This document shows, one piece after another, positions 1-8,351 of a stretch of DNA of 29,410 nt. The translations under genes were made by a program, and so were the position numbers. This DNA comes from BS750m-G62 sp964577175 (GTDB taxonomy: Bacteria; Planctomycetota; Phycisphaerae; FEN-1346). The DNA lies in NCBI GenBank assembly GCA_964577175.1, contig CAZNYC010000042.1, positions 1 through 29,410 of the forward strand, given 5' to 3'. A model generated the notes under the pieces. The model saw only the letters and a list, made by a program, of their open reading frames with translations, was not told the origin of the DNA and did not search any database. How positions within the stretch are numbered: the first letter of the stretch is position 1; each line of letters starts with the position of its first letter.

Positions 1-494
1 ACCGGGCCTACGGCCTGGAAACGGTGAGTCTGCGATATTTCAATGTGTTCGGACAGAGACAAGATCCGACCAACCAGTACGCGGGGGTCATTGCGGCGTT
101 CGCGTCGCGGATGCTGCGCGGGAAGCCGCCCGTCATCTTCGGCGACGGCACCCAGTCCCGCGACTTCACGTATGTGGAGAACGCCGTTCACGCCAACCTG
201 CTCGCCGCCGAGGCCGAGACCGTCCACGGCGAGGTCGTCAACATCGGCTGCGGCCAACGGACCGACCTGAACACCATGGTCGGCATCTTCAACGATCTGC
301 TCGGGACGGACTACGAGCCGGTCTACGAACCGCCGCGCCCCGGCGACGTGAAACATTCACTTGCAGACATCTCGGCCGCCCGCGACCTCCTCGGCTACGA
401 GCCCCAGGTCGGCTTCCGCGACGGTCTCGCCGAGACGCTGGACTGGTACCGCTGGGCCCTCGAAACGGGTTACGGCGGCTGGGCGGGGCGGTAA
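1..494 (+). CDS. NAD-dependent nucleotide-sugar 4-epimerase, C-terminal part (partial)
   Basis: This is the C-terminal part of an extended short-chain dehydrogenase/reductase, cut by the left edge. The frame is open from base 3 and reads RAYGLETVSLRYFNVFG, so the GTG at 24 is internal and not a start. The RYFNVFGQRQDP block, followed by VIFGDGTQSRDFTYVEN, is the substrate-binding half typical of UDP-GlcNAc/UDP-Glc 4-epimerases of the WbpP/Gne type. Members of this family interconvert UDP-GlcNAc and UDP-GalNAc, or the corresponding uronic acids, using bound NAD. The Rossmann GxxGxxG motif and the catalytic Tyr-x-x-x-Lys lie outside the window. The role fits precursor supply for the polysaccharide genes further right. 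The exact substrate cannot be told from this part. The gene is convergent with the flavodiiron gene. Confidence 0.85.
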   Translation, partial: RAYGLETVSLRYFNVFGQRQDPTNQYAGVIAAFASRMLRGKPPVIFGDGTQSRDFTYVENAVHANLLAAEAETVHGEVVNIGCGQRTDLNTMVGIFNDLLGTDYEPVYEPPRPGDVKHSLADISAARDLLGYEPQVGFRDGLAETLDWYRWALETGYGGWAGR

Positions 495-529
495 CGGCGT
501 CCGGCGCCGGCGGAGAATGGAAGGCCTTT

Positions 530-559
530 GGCGCGGTGGGTCTCCGTACCCACCGCGCC
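530..559. repeat. Perfect GC-rich palindrome (12-bp stem), possible bidirectional terminator/REP-like element
   Basis: Arms 530-541 and 548-559 are perfectly complementary around the 6-nt loop CTCCGT. The element lies in the gap between the convergent epimerase and flavodiiron genes. Its core (GGGTCTCCG, then ACCC) recurs at 13025-13058 with two compensatory pair changes. There is no U-tract on either side, so a Rho-independent terminator of the classical kind is not shown. A transcription-stop hairpin or a mobile REP-type unit are both possible. Confidence 0.7.
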
Positions 560-587
560 CGAACAGGGATTCTTCAGCGAGGTGTGC

Positions 588-611
588 CACGGCGGGTCTT
601 GGCCCGCCGTG
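588..611. repeat. Second inverted repeat in the same convergent gap (9-bp stem)
   Basis: CACGGCGGG (588-596) pairs perfectly with CCCGCCGTG (603-611) across the loop TCTTGG. It resembles the 530-559 element in having a GGCGGGTCT start and a 6-nt loop, and may be a diverged member of the same family. The rest of the 495-704 gap holds no gene, only further short GC-rich self-complementary stretches such as the one near 662-676. Confidence 0.55.
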
Positions 612-704
612 ATCTTCCCCTGCGACCCACCCGGCCGGACGAGACCGGCCGGGCCACACACCGGCGGCCAGGCCGCCAGTGCCCCCCGCTGTAGCACGAG
701 ACCG

Positions 705-1907
705 TCAGTCACGGTCCTTCAGCGCCTCAGCCATGTTCTTGCCCATTTCGGCGCACTGGTCAAGTTGGTCTGGCGTGGCGCGGCACTCGGCCTCGACGAC
801 GGGCTTGATGAGGTCGAACTCGCCGCCGTCGTCGGCGAACGATCGCAGCCGGTCCACCGCCCCGCCGCTCCAGGCGTACGTGCCGAAGATGCCGAGCAGC
901 CGGCCGCGCAGACGGTCGTTCTCGAGGTGGCCGACAAGTTCCTCCACCAACGGAAACAACCGCGTGTTATACGTCGGCCCGCCCACGACGAGCCCCCTGA
1001 ACCGCCACACGTCGCGGATGACGTACGAGACGTGCGTCCGCGAGAGGTCGTGCACGCGTACCTTCTCCACCCCCGCTTCCGCGAGGCTGCGGGCGACGGC
1101 CTCGGCCATCTGCCGCGTGCTCCCGTACATCGACGCGAACGCCACCACGACGCCGGGCTCGGTCTCCTGCCGCGACCACCGGCCGTAGGTCTCGATGATC
1201 CGCTGAGGGTCGTTCCGCCACACGGGGCCGTGCGTCGAGGCGACGACCTCGACCGGCAGGTCGCCGACCTTCTCGATCGCCTTCTGGACCGGCCGGCCGT
1301 ACTTCCCGATGATGTTCGAGAAGTACCGCAGGATCTCGTCCTCGTAATACGGGATGTCGACCTCGTCGTCGAAGATGCCGCCCGGCAGGGCGCCGAACCC
1401 GCCGAACGCGTCGCCGGAGAAAAGAACTTTCTGCACCTCGTCGTACGTCATCATCGTCTCGGGCCAATGGACCATGGGCGTGACGTGGAACGTCAGCTCG
1501 CGCGAGCCGAGGCTCAGCGCCTGGCCGTCCTCAACGGTCGTCACGTTCTTCTCGACGCGGAAGAACTTCTGGAGAAACTCGGCCGTCTTCGCGTTGCCGA
1601 CGATCTGCATATCCGGGTACAGGCCCCGCAGGGCGCGGACGGCACCGGAGTGGTCCGGCTCCATGTGGTTGATAACCAGGTAATCCAGCGACCGGGCCGG
1701 GCCGAGGACGTCGCGGACCTTCTCGAGCATCTCGTCGAGAAATGCCTCTTTGACGGCGTCGACAAGCGCGACCTTGTCACCGGCCACGAGGTAGGCGTTG
1801 TACGAGATGCCGCGCGGCAAGGGCCAGATGGCCTCGAACAGGTGCGTCTCGTAATCGTTGACGCCGACCCAGTGGACACCGTCCGCAACGGGAATCGCCC
1901 TGCTCAT
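705..1907 (-). CDS. fprA: Flavodiiron protein (class A, FprA-like), O2/NO reductase
   Basis: This 400-residue protein has the two-domain layout of class A flavodiiron proteins. Residues 1-250 are a metallo-beta-lactamase-like domain and residues 253-400 a flavodoxin domain. All expected di-iron ligands are present: H81, E83, D85 and H86 in HMEPDHSG, then H147, D166 and H226. The flavodoxin FMN-phosphate loop is SMYGSTRQMAE (259-269). No rubredoxin or flavin-reductase domain is fused, so electrons must come from a separate rubredoxin or reductase not seen here. The family reduces O2 to water and/or NO to N2O in the cytoplasm of anaerobes and microaerobes, without energy conservation. The ATG start is preceded by a GGGAG ribosome-binding site. 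The gene lies 128 bp downstream of the cytochrome peroxidase gene on the same strand, with a hairpin between them. Confidence 0.93.
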   Translation of the reverse strand: MSRAIPVADGVHWVGVNDYETHLFEAIWPLPRGISYNAYLVAGDKVALVDAVKEAFLDEMLEKVRDVLGPARSLDYLVINHMEPDHSGAVRALRGLYPDMQIVGNAKTAEFLQKFFRVEKNVTTVEDGQALSLGSRELTFHVTPMVHWPETMMTYDEVQKVLFSGDAFGGFGALPGGIFDDEVDIPYYEDEILRYFSNIIGKYGRPVQKAIEKVGDLPVEVVASTHGPVWRNDPQRIIETYGRWSRQETEPGVVVAFASMYGSTRQMAEAVARSLAEAGVEKVRVHDLSRTHVSYVIRDVWRFRGLVVGGPTYNTRLFPLVEELVGHLENDRLRGRLLGIFGTYAWSGGAVDRLRSFADDGGEFDLIKPVVEAECRATPDQLDQCAEMGKNMAEALKDRD

Positions 1908-1983
1908 CGATTGCTCCCGGGCTGGAGGTTCGTCCTGCAGCGTGTCAGTTTACCCGGTTCGGGATCCGGCGGCAAACAAAGCA

Positions 1984-2009
1984 CGCGGTGGGGCGGGCGC
2001 CCCACCGCG
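1984..2009. terminator. Perfect 12-bp GC-rich hairpin between the peroxidase and flavodiiron genes
   Basis: CGCGGTGGGGCG (1984-1995) and CGCCCCACCGCG (1998-2009) are perfectly complementary with only GG between them. The hairpin lies just downstream of the stop of the minus-strand cytochrome gene and upstream of the flavodiiron gene, so it probably separates them into two transcripts. No U-tract follows, so this may be a Rho-aided stop or a REP-like unit. It resembles the 530-559 palindrome in its CGCGGTGGG arm. Confidence 0.5.
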
Positions 2010-2035
2010 CGGAATCTGCCTGGCGCGTTGCGGTC

Positions 2036-3466
2036 CTACAGGCACCGCATGAACGCCGTCAGGGCCTCCTTCTCGTCCTGCGTCAACTTGAGTTCGAAGA
2101 CGAGGTTGAAGAACTCGACGGTGTCCTCCAGCGTCATCAGGCGGCCGTCGTGCATGAACGGGGGCGAGTCCTTGATGCCCCGCAGGGTGAACGTCTTGAT
2201 CGGCCCCTCGGCCGTGGCGACCGCGTCGTTGTACACCTTGCCGGTCTCGTAGAACCGCTCGACCTTCATGTCGTGCATCTTATCGTCCAGGTAGAAGGGC
2301 GCGGGGTGGCAATCGCCGCACTTCCCCTTGCCGAAGAAGACCTTCTGGCCGAGCATCTCCTTGGGCGTGGCCTTCTCGGGGTCGAGTTTGCCGAGACCGT
2401 TCAGTTTCGGCGCCGGCGGGAAGTCGAAGATGTTCTGCATCTGGGCCATCATCGCCACCTGGCTGGCCCGGTCCGGCAGGTTCACGCCCTTCTTGGCGGC
2501 CGTCACGTGGTCGCCGTCGAAGTACGCCGTCCGCTGCTCGAACTCCGTGAAGTCCTCCACCGACCGCAGCGACCGCTTCGACCCGTGAATCTGCTGGTTG
2601 AACAGGCCGCGCAGGCTCACCGTGTCCAGCCGGAACCGGTGCGACTGCGGGCGGGTGTCCGGGTTCAGGTGGAACGCCGCGTTCGTGTGGCCGTTGGCGT
2701 GGCAGTCGAGGCACGTGACGCCGAGGCTGGGCTCGGCCACCTTGCGGTCCTCCGTCTGGTTGAACTGCTGCTGCGGGAACGGCGTCAGGAGCAGCCGGAG
2801 GCCCTCCATCTGGACCGGCGTCAGCAGGCCGTGCATGATGTCGTAGTAGTTCTTGATGGAGAGCACCTTGCCCTGCGACACGTCGCCGAGTTCCGGGTGC
2901 GTGGTCAGGAAAATGGGCGGCGGGAACTCGGGAATCAGGTGGTCGGGCAGGTCGAACGTGATGTCGAACCGTTCGAGGTTCCGCTTCTCCAGACGGTTCA
3001 TCGCGTCGATCTGCACGTCCGGGAACACCTGGCCGCCCGTCACGTGGTGGGCGTGCGGCAGGGGCAGGAAGCCGCGGGGGAACAGGCCCTTCTCTTTGAT
3101 CTCGGCGGGCGACATCTCGGCCAGTTTCCGCCAGGTCATGCCCTCGGGCAGTTTGACGCGGACGCCCTGCTGCACCTTCTTACGGCGGCCGCTCATCCAC
3201 ACGTCGGACGGGTTGTCCGAGAGGTCGTAGCGGCGCTCCAGCAGGGTCTTCTGCCGCTGCTGCATCTTCGGCTGCATCTCTTCGTCGTGGGCCTTGACCT
3301 CCTCGAACGCTTTGTCCGGGACGACGGGGAAATACGTGTGCGCCGGCCCGCCGTCGAGGGCGGTGGGCTTCTTCATGGGCTTGCCGGCCTGGACCGCCAT
3401 GCAGCCGACCACGACGGCGGCGAGGCCGAGGAGAATCCAGCCGGGCAGGTCGGATCGAAAGCGCAT
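2036..3466 (-). CDS. Di-heme cytochrome c peroxidase/MauG-family protein, exported
   Basis: The frame is open to 3583, but the ATG at 3466 is chosen. It follows a GGGAGA ribosome-binding site and begins a signal sequence (MRFRSDLPGWILLGLAAVV). The upstream extension is an arginine-rich, non-coding-looking stretch. The signal ends in VVVGC (C22), which resembles a lipobox, so the protein may be a lipoprotein. Two heme c attachment motifs are present, CLDCH (252-256) and CGDCH (383-387). The C-terminus has TLRGIKDSPPFMHDGR and then LEDTVEFFN, typical of the di-heme cytochrome c peroxidase/MauG family. At 476 residues it is longer than the classical peroxidases (about 330), mainly because of an N-terminal region of about 240 residues before the first heme. 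The likely role is periplasmic peroxide reduction or oxidation of a partner protein. The exact substrate is unknown. It is a plausible functional neighbour of the flavodiiron protein. Confidence 0.88.
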   Translation of the reverse strand: MRFRSDLPGWILLGLAAVVVGCMAVQAGKPMKKPTALDGGPAHTYFPVVPDKAFEEVKAHDEEMQPKMQQRQKTLLERRYDLSDNPSDVWMSGRRKKVQQGVRVKLPEGMTWRKLAEMSPAEIKEKGLFPRGFLPLPHAHHVTGGQVFPDVQIDAMNRLEKRNLERFDITFDLPDHLIPEFPPPIFLTTHPELGDVSQGKVLSIKNYYDIMHGLLTPVQMEGLRLLLTPFPQQQFNQTEDRKVAEPSLGVTCLDCHANGHTNAAFHLNPDTRPQSHRFRLDTVSLRGLFNQQIHGSKRSLRSVEDFTEFEQRTAYFDGDHVTAAKKGVNLPDRASQVAMMAQMQNIFDFPPAPKLNGLGKLDPEKATPKEMLGQKVFFGKGKCGDCHPAPFYLDDKMHDMKVERFYETGKVYNDAVATAEGPIKTFTLRGIKDSPPFMHDGRLMTLEDTVEFFNLVFELKLTQDEKEALTAFMRCL

Positions 3467-3622
3467 CGTCAGTCTCCCTCGCATACGGGGCTTGCGGGAC
3501 CGCGGCGCGTGCCACCGCGGCGGCGCGTCTCTGGCGCGTCCATTCCAGCGTAACGGCTGCCGCGACGGCGAAACAACCCGCAACAGAGAAACTTTCCGCT
3601 GGGCCCTACCCGGACGTTTGGC

Positions 3623-3651
3623 TTGAATTGCCCCCGCCCGTAGTCGATAAC
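3623..3651 (+). promoter_or_regulatory. Predicted sigma-70-type promoter for the methyltransferase/DUF2723 pair
   Basis: A TTGAAT box (3623-3628) and a GATAAC box (3646-3651) are separated by 17 bp, about 70 bp upstream of the ATG at 3721. Each box matches the consensus at about four of six positions. The placement argues that translation starts at 3721 and not at the in-frame TTG at 3628. This is prediction by eye only. Confidence 0.35.
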
Positions 3652-3720
3652 ACCAGGGACGCAGGCCCCGGCCGCACCGGGCCGGCCGCCACCGTCCGAC
3701 GGGCCGCAGCGAGAACGCAC

Positions 3721-4371
3721 ATGGCCGCCGTCCGAGACATCTGCCGACTGGGCTGGCACGCCTACCGCGGTGCCCCGTGGCCGACGCGGCTGCTGATGAC
3801 GGCCCGGCCGTTCATCTGTCCCCTCGACGTGGCCGCCGAGGCGGTGCCCGAGGGCGCCCGCGTCCTGGACGTCGGCTGCGGCGCCGGCCTCTGGCTCCGG
3901 TGGCTGGCGCGGGACCGCCGGATCGCCTCCGGCGTGGGCGTGGACGTCTCGGCCCGGACGGTCGCCGTGGCGGCCGCCTGCGCCGCCGACGAAGAGACGC
4001 TCCGGTTCGAGCACCGCGAGCCCGGCGCCCCCTGGCCGGACGGCACGTTCGACGTTGTGACCGCCGTCGACGTCCTCCATCACGTGCCGCCGGAGGATCA
4101 ACCGCGGTTCGTCACCGCCCTGGCAGAGAAGGCCGAGCGCCGCGTGGTCCTGAAAGACGTGGCCCCGACGCCGCGATGGCGGGCCTGGGCCAACGCGCTC
4201 CACGATTTCCTGATGACCCGCAGCCGTGTGCATCCCCGTCCGATGGACGAGGTTGCCGCGTGGATCGAGGCGGGCGGCCTGACCGTCGTCCGGGCCGAGC
4301 GCGTGCACCGGGTCTGTTACAGCCATTACCTGGTGGTGGCGGACCGGGACACGGAGAAGGGGCAACCATGA
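3721..4371 (+). CDS. Class I SAM-dependent methyltransferase
   Basis: This is a 216-residue protein with the Rossmann methyltransferase core. Motif I is VLDVGCGAG (48-56), an acidic residue after strand 2 lies in GVDVS (73-77), and motif II/III is DVVTAVDVLHHVPPEDQ (111-127), typical of the Methyltransf_11/UbiE-like group. The frame is open upstream to a TTG at 3628. The ATG at 3721 is preferred because the upstream part is not methyltransferase-like and holds a plausible promoter. The stop overlaps the ATG of the next gene by four bases (ATGA, 4368-4371), which indicates translational coupling with the DUF2723 membrane protein. The substrate cannot be read from the sequence. A lipid- or sugar-linked acceptor is a guess from the context. 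Confidence 0.85.
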   Translation: MAAVRDICRLGWHAYRGAPWPTRLLMTARPFICPLDVAAEAVPEGARVLDVGCGAGLWLRWLARDRRIASGVGVDVSARTVAVAAACAADEETLRFEHREPGAPWPDGTFDVVTAVDVLHHVPPEDQPRFVTALAEKAERRVVLKDVAPTPRWRAWANALHDFLMTRSRVHPRPMDEVAAWIEAGGLTVVRAERVHRVCYSHYLVVADRDTEKGQP

Positions 4372-6335
4372 CGCGACAGGCGACCCCATCGTCCCCGAAC
4401 CGTTCCGAGCCGGCCGACGGCGCCGCATCCCGCGGCACGGGCCCCGACACGGGCAAGCGCCGGCGGCGGACCGCCGTCGTCGGCTGGTGCCTCGCCTTCG
4501 CCGCCGCCATGACCGTCTATGCCGTCACGATGGCGCCGGGCATCGTCTGGCACGACGCCGGCGATTACCAGGTGCGAGTGGCCCGGCTGACGCTCCGGCA
4601 GCCGGGCGACGCCGTCCGCGTCCATCCGCTGTTCATCGTCCTCGGCCACGGGTTGGGACGGCTGGGCATCTGGGACTTCGCCGAGGCGGCGAGCGTCACG
4701 AGCGCCCTCGGCACGGCCATCGCGGTGGCGAACGTGTGGCTGCTCGTCTGGCTGCTCGTCCGACACCCAGGGGCCGCTACCGTCGGGGCGGCGGCGTGTA
4801 TGCTCGCCCACACCATCTGGCAGCAGGGCGTCCAGCCGCAGACCTACGGATGGTCGCTGGCGGCCATGTCGGCCATCCTCGTGACGGCGGTGGCGTACGT
4901 GCAGACGCGACGGCCGGGGTATCTGGTGCTCGCCCTGCTGGCGGGCGGGGTGGGGTTGTCGGCCCACCTGATGTCGCAACTCGTCCTCGTGGTCCTGGGC
5001 GTGTGGATCGTGTGGGACGTGGGGCGCCGGCGAACGCCCGCCTGGGTCGTGCCGGCGGGGCTGGCGGCCTGGATCGTCGGCGGCGCGCTCTTCTGGTACG
5101 TCGCCTGCCTCGAGTACGCCGGCACACACGACGTGGCGGCGACGCTGAAGTCGGCCCTGGTCGGGCGATGGGCGGGGGCCGTGTTCAACCTCCAGGGGTT
5201 GGGGCAACTCGCCTGGCGCAGCGCCCTGATGTTCGTGCTGAACTTCCCGACGCCCGTCGTCCTGCTTGCCGCCTGGGGTCTGTGGCGGAGCCGGCGCCTC
5301 TGGCCGGAGACGCCGGCGGCGGCTCTCCTGCTTGCCACTTTCGCCCTGTACGTCCTGTTCGCCGTCCGGTACCGGGTGCCGAACCAGAACTTCTTCTTCA
5401 CGCCCGTGTATCTGCTGACGGCGGTGTACGTGGGCGTGGGGGTCGGTGCGGCGCGATGGGCACGCCGGCGGGCCGGGATCCTCGTCCTGCTTGCGCTCCT
5501 GGCGGCGGTGGTGCCGACGTATTGGGCAATGATGCGGGTGGCGCGGGCGTGGGAGTTCCCCCTCCGCGCCGGACGCAAGATGCACGAGGTGCCGTACCGC
5601 GACGTCTACCGTTACTATCTCCTGCCGTGGCAGCACACGCAGACGGGCCCGCGGCAGTTCGTGGAGAAGGTCTTCGAGCGGCTGCCGGCGGGGGCGGCGC
5701 TCTTCGCGGATTCGACCACCGCCCCGCCGCTCGTGTACGCCCAGGAAGTCGAAGGCCGGCGGCCGGACCTCCTCCTGGTCGCCCAGGGCACGGTGCCCGC
5801 GTACCTGCCGACGAAGGAAGCCGTCCGGTACTGGTGGACGGAGCGAAACCTGCTCGGAGAACTCGCGGCCACCGGGCGCCGCGTTTTCGTGGTCTCCGAC
5901 CAGGCGGGCTACATGCCGAAGTGGATGGAAGAACACACGCGGCGCGAGCCGTTCGGGCCCATCTACGAGGTCCTCGCCGAAATCGCAGACGCCGATAGCG
6001 CATCCGGCCAGCGCACGCATGTAGGGATCAATCTTCAGTCGATGGCGCACGCCTCCCGGACCGTGGGGGCGAGGTCCACCGCCACCACTCGCCGGTTCAC
6101 CAGGTCCGCCACGTACGCTCGGCCCCGGGCGCACTCGACCGAGAGCGGCCACCCGAACGCCAGCGCCGGCGCCGGCACCGGCGAACCGGGGCCCCGGCTG
6201 TCCATGTTCCCGTACGTGCCGAACCGCGTGACCTCGTTGCCAGCCGCATCCAACACGATGACGCAGAACCGGAAGACGTCCGGCACGAGGAGCCGGCCGA
6301 AGCCATCGACGTCAAACCGCGTGGTCTCGCAGTAG
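4368..6335 (+). CDS. DUF2723-type multi-pass membrane glycosyltransferase-like protein
   Basis: After a charged 35-residue N-terminus come many hydrophobic segments, among them residues 36-60 and a string between about 95 and 420. The first periplasmic loop has WHDAGDYQ (61-68) followed by HPLF (86-89). This matches the Asp-x-Gly-[Glu/Asp] and His-Pro signature of DUF2723 proteins, which are related to lipid-linked sugar transferases of the GT-C fold (TMEM260/POMT type). A soluble part follows from about residue 420. The first 555 or so residues look genuine. The last 100 residues (from about 6035) lie antisense to the conserved C-terminus of the convergent propeller gene and look like read-through. 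A stop in another frame at 6022-6024 hints at a lost stop codon or an indel. The gene is coupled to the methyltransferase by an ATGA overlap. Confidence 0.75.
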   Translation: MTRQATPSSPNRSEPADGAASRGTGPDTGKRRRRTAVVGWCLAFAAAMTVYAVTMAPGIVWHDAGDYQVRVARLTLRQPGDAVRVHPLFIVLGHGLGRLGIWDFAEAASVTSALGTAIAVANVWLLVWLLVRHPGAATVGAAACMLAHTIWQQGVQPQTYGWSLAAMSAILVTAVAYVQTRRPGYLVLALLAGGVGLSAHLMSQLVLVVLGVWIVWDVGRRRTPAWVVPAGLAAWIVGGALFWYVACLEYAGTHDVAATLKSALVGRWAGAVFNLQGLGQLAWRSALMFVLNFPTPVVLLAAWGLWRSRRLWPETPAAALLLATFALYVLFAVRYRVPNQNFFFTPVYLLTAVYVGVGVGAARWARRRAGILVLLALLAAVVPTYWAMMRVARAWEFPLRAGRKMHEVPYRDVYRYYLLPWQHTQTGPRQFVEKVFERLPAGAALFADSTTAPPLVYAQEVEGRRPDLLLVAQGTVPAYLPTKEAVRYWWTERNLLGELAATGRRVFVVSDQAGYMPKWMEEHTRREPFGPIYEVLAEIADADSASGQRTHVGINLQSMAHASRTVGARSTATTRRFTRSATYARPRAHSTESGHPNASAGAGTGEPGPRLSMFPYVPNRVTSLPAASNTMTQNRKTSGTRSRPKPSTSNRVVSQ

Positions 6336-8133
6336 CAGCCCACCTCGTGCTTGACCGGGTGCAGGCCGATGCGCCGGAGCCAGGCGGCGTCCTCGAGCCG
6401 CACGGGGCCCTCCTGCTTCCAGGCGAGGTGGGCCTCGTACTCGCCGTCCGGGTCGCGCAGCACGGCGCCGCCCGTCGGCGGGAACCGGATGAGGGCCCCG
6501 CACTGCTTGTAGTCGAGGCTCGGGTGCTGCCGGGGCCCGTCCGGCGGCAGGTGACCGCGGACCCACTCCGGCAGCCGCTCGCCCCGGCGCGCCACCTGGG
6601 CGCCGACATACAGACGGCCCGCCGCATCGACCGCGATGCCGCCCACGCGGGCGTCCTGCACGCGGAGGACGGCTTTTTCCTCAACCCGGCCCGCGGGACT
6701 CACCACACGGACGCGGACGTCGGCGATCTGGCGGTTGGCCTCGCCGGCCGGCACCCACATCCGGCCGCGACGGTTCACGAAGAGCCCCGCCCCGCGCGTG
6801 TGGCCGTACGGGAAGCCGGTCAGCACGTGCGTGCCGGTCGCCTCGAACGGCAGGGCCCGGCCGTCGGGGCCGTACCGCCTCAGCGACTTGGCCGTCAGCA
6901 CGTACACGTTGCCGTCCTTGCCGGCGGTCATCTCGCCGTAGAGGAGGTTCCACATGTTCTCGGGGCGGGAACCGTCGGCCCGCATCGGCTCGTACGTGCC
7001 GGCCGGCTGGCCGGTCTCGGCGTCGTAGGCGAGCGAGGCGTTCGTGTGCATGCCGAACGCCGGGTGCCGCGTGAGGACCTTCCCGCCGGCCACGGTCACG
7101 TCGCCGATGAAGCCGAGCGGGGGCGGGCCGTCCTTGAGGCGGCCGGCGAAGACGTCGCCCAGGTCCTCCACCGTCTCGCCGCGGTCGAGGAGTTTCGCCC
7201 ATCCGGCGTGATGGTAGCGGATGCCGGCCACCCACAGGACGGGCGGGTCGGCCGCCTCATCGAGCGCCAGGTACGCCCCGCCGCCGTAGGTGCCCGGCTT
7301 GCGGGGCACGTCGAACCGCCAGACGGGCTTGCGGGCCGTGCGTGAGGCAAACTTCAGCACCGCCGCCGGCCGCCGCGGACGTCGGCGTGCGTCACGTTCG
7401 TGCCCGCGGCCGTGCCGGAGAGGCAGAGGAGTCGGCCATCGCGGGTGGCGATCATCTCCGCCCGGTTGCTGAAGACCGCGCCCGGATACACGGCCCGCGT
7501 AAGCAGATGGCCGACAACGGGCACCTGCCGGCCGTCGTCGGTCCGGACGTGGGGCCAGCCGGCCCGCTTCGCCTCGGGCAGGTTTGCCGGGCCGGGGAAG
7601 ATCTGCCGGCGATATTGCGCCGCGCGGTCGAACGCCGCGATGAGTGTCGTCGTCCGGTGGGCATACAGCCCGCCGCCGTAGAGCACGTAGAGCGTGCCGT
7701 CGGGCCCGCACGTGATGCCGCGCACGGTCTCGACGTGCTGCGGGTTCCAGCCGATGACCCCGTGCAGCCGCCCGTGGAGGCCGAGACCCACCCGCACGCG
7801 GCAGGCCGAGGCGTCGGCAACGGCCCGGCCGGCGTCGTCGGTGCCGTCCCAGACGAGAGACTGGCGCAGCGAATCGGCCTGGAGCGGCGGGGGCGCATCC
7901 GGCCCCAGCCGCCCCGCAGCCAGGTGGCGACGGACCGTGCCGTCGGGGCCGACGACGGCAACCTCCACGTCCGTCGGCGCCTCGACGGCAAACGTGATGC
8001 GGACACCGTCCGCCCCACACCTCGCCTCAGGCACCTCGCCGAAGGCGGGCTCGGCGCCGCTGGCCGGGGCGACGACCGACAGGACACACGGAACCAACGC
8101 AACGCATGTGAGTGCCGATAGGACCTGTCGCAT
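6035..8133 (-). CDS. Secreted beta-propeller/NHL-like protein with FlgD-type Ig domain, frameshifted
   Basis: The gene is read in two frames: 8133 to about 7369, then about 7368 to 6035. The N-terminal part ends in NVTHADVRGG and the second frame resumes with PAAVLKFASR. Restoring one base at the GG of 7368-7369 (CCC in place of CC on the coding strand) rejoins them into about 699 residues. The ATG at 8133 has an AGAGGA ribosome-binding site and starts a signal peptide (MRQVLSALTC to ASGAEP). Next comes an Ig-like segment with SLVWDGTDDAGRAV, as in FlgD_ig domains. Repeated strand motifs of propeller type follow, such as ITCGPDGTLYVLYGG, GGIAVDAAGRLYVGAQ and TTRFDVDGFGRLLVPDVF. The function is unknown. 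Such proteins bind ligands or partners outside the cytoplasm. The frameshift is more likely a sequencing or assembly error than decay, because both halves are otherwise intact. Confidence 0.75.
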
Positions 8134-8351
8134 GAAATCCTCTGCGGATTCAACTCTGAAACGCAACAGGGTATAGAAAACAGCGTGGGGAGTGCCCCAG
8201 ACATCGCACCTTCTTGCACGGCCACCGGCGGCGGACGTGCCGTGGCGTCGGCTTCGTCAGGTGATGCGCGATCTCCGGCGTCCCGCCGCGAGACACAACC
8301 GGCACCCGATATGGAGCGAGCCCATGTCGGCCAAGCGTGGGGCCCTGTGAC

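Noticed and set aside
528..3553. Long plus-strand open frames opposite the flavodiiron and cytochrome genes
   Set aside because: They are antisense to genes with complete iron-ligand and heme motifs, and their composition is typical of GC-driven shadows.
3628..3720. Upstream TTG start for the methyltransferase
   Set aside because: The extra residues lack family similarity, and a likely promoter overlaps this stretch.
4326..6152. Minus-strand open frame of about 600 codons opposite the DUF2723 gene
   Set aside because: The product is His/Arg/Gly-rich and of low complexity, while the plus strand gives a well-formed membrane protein.
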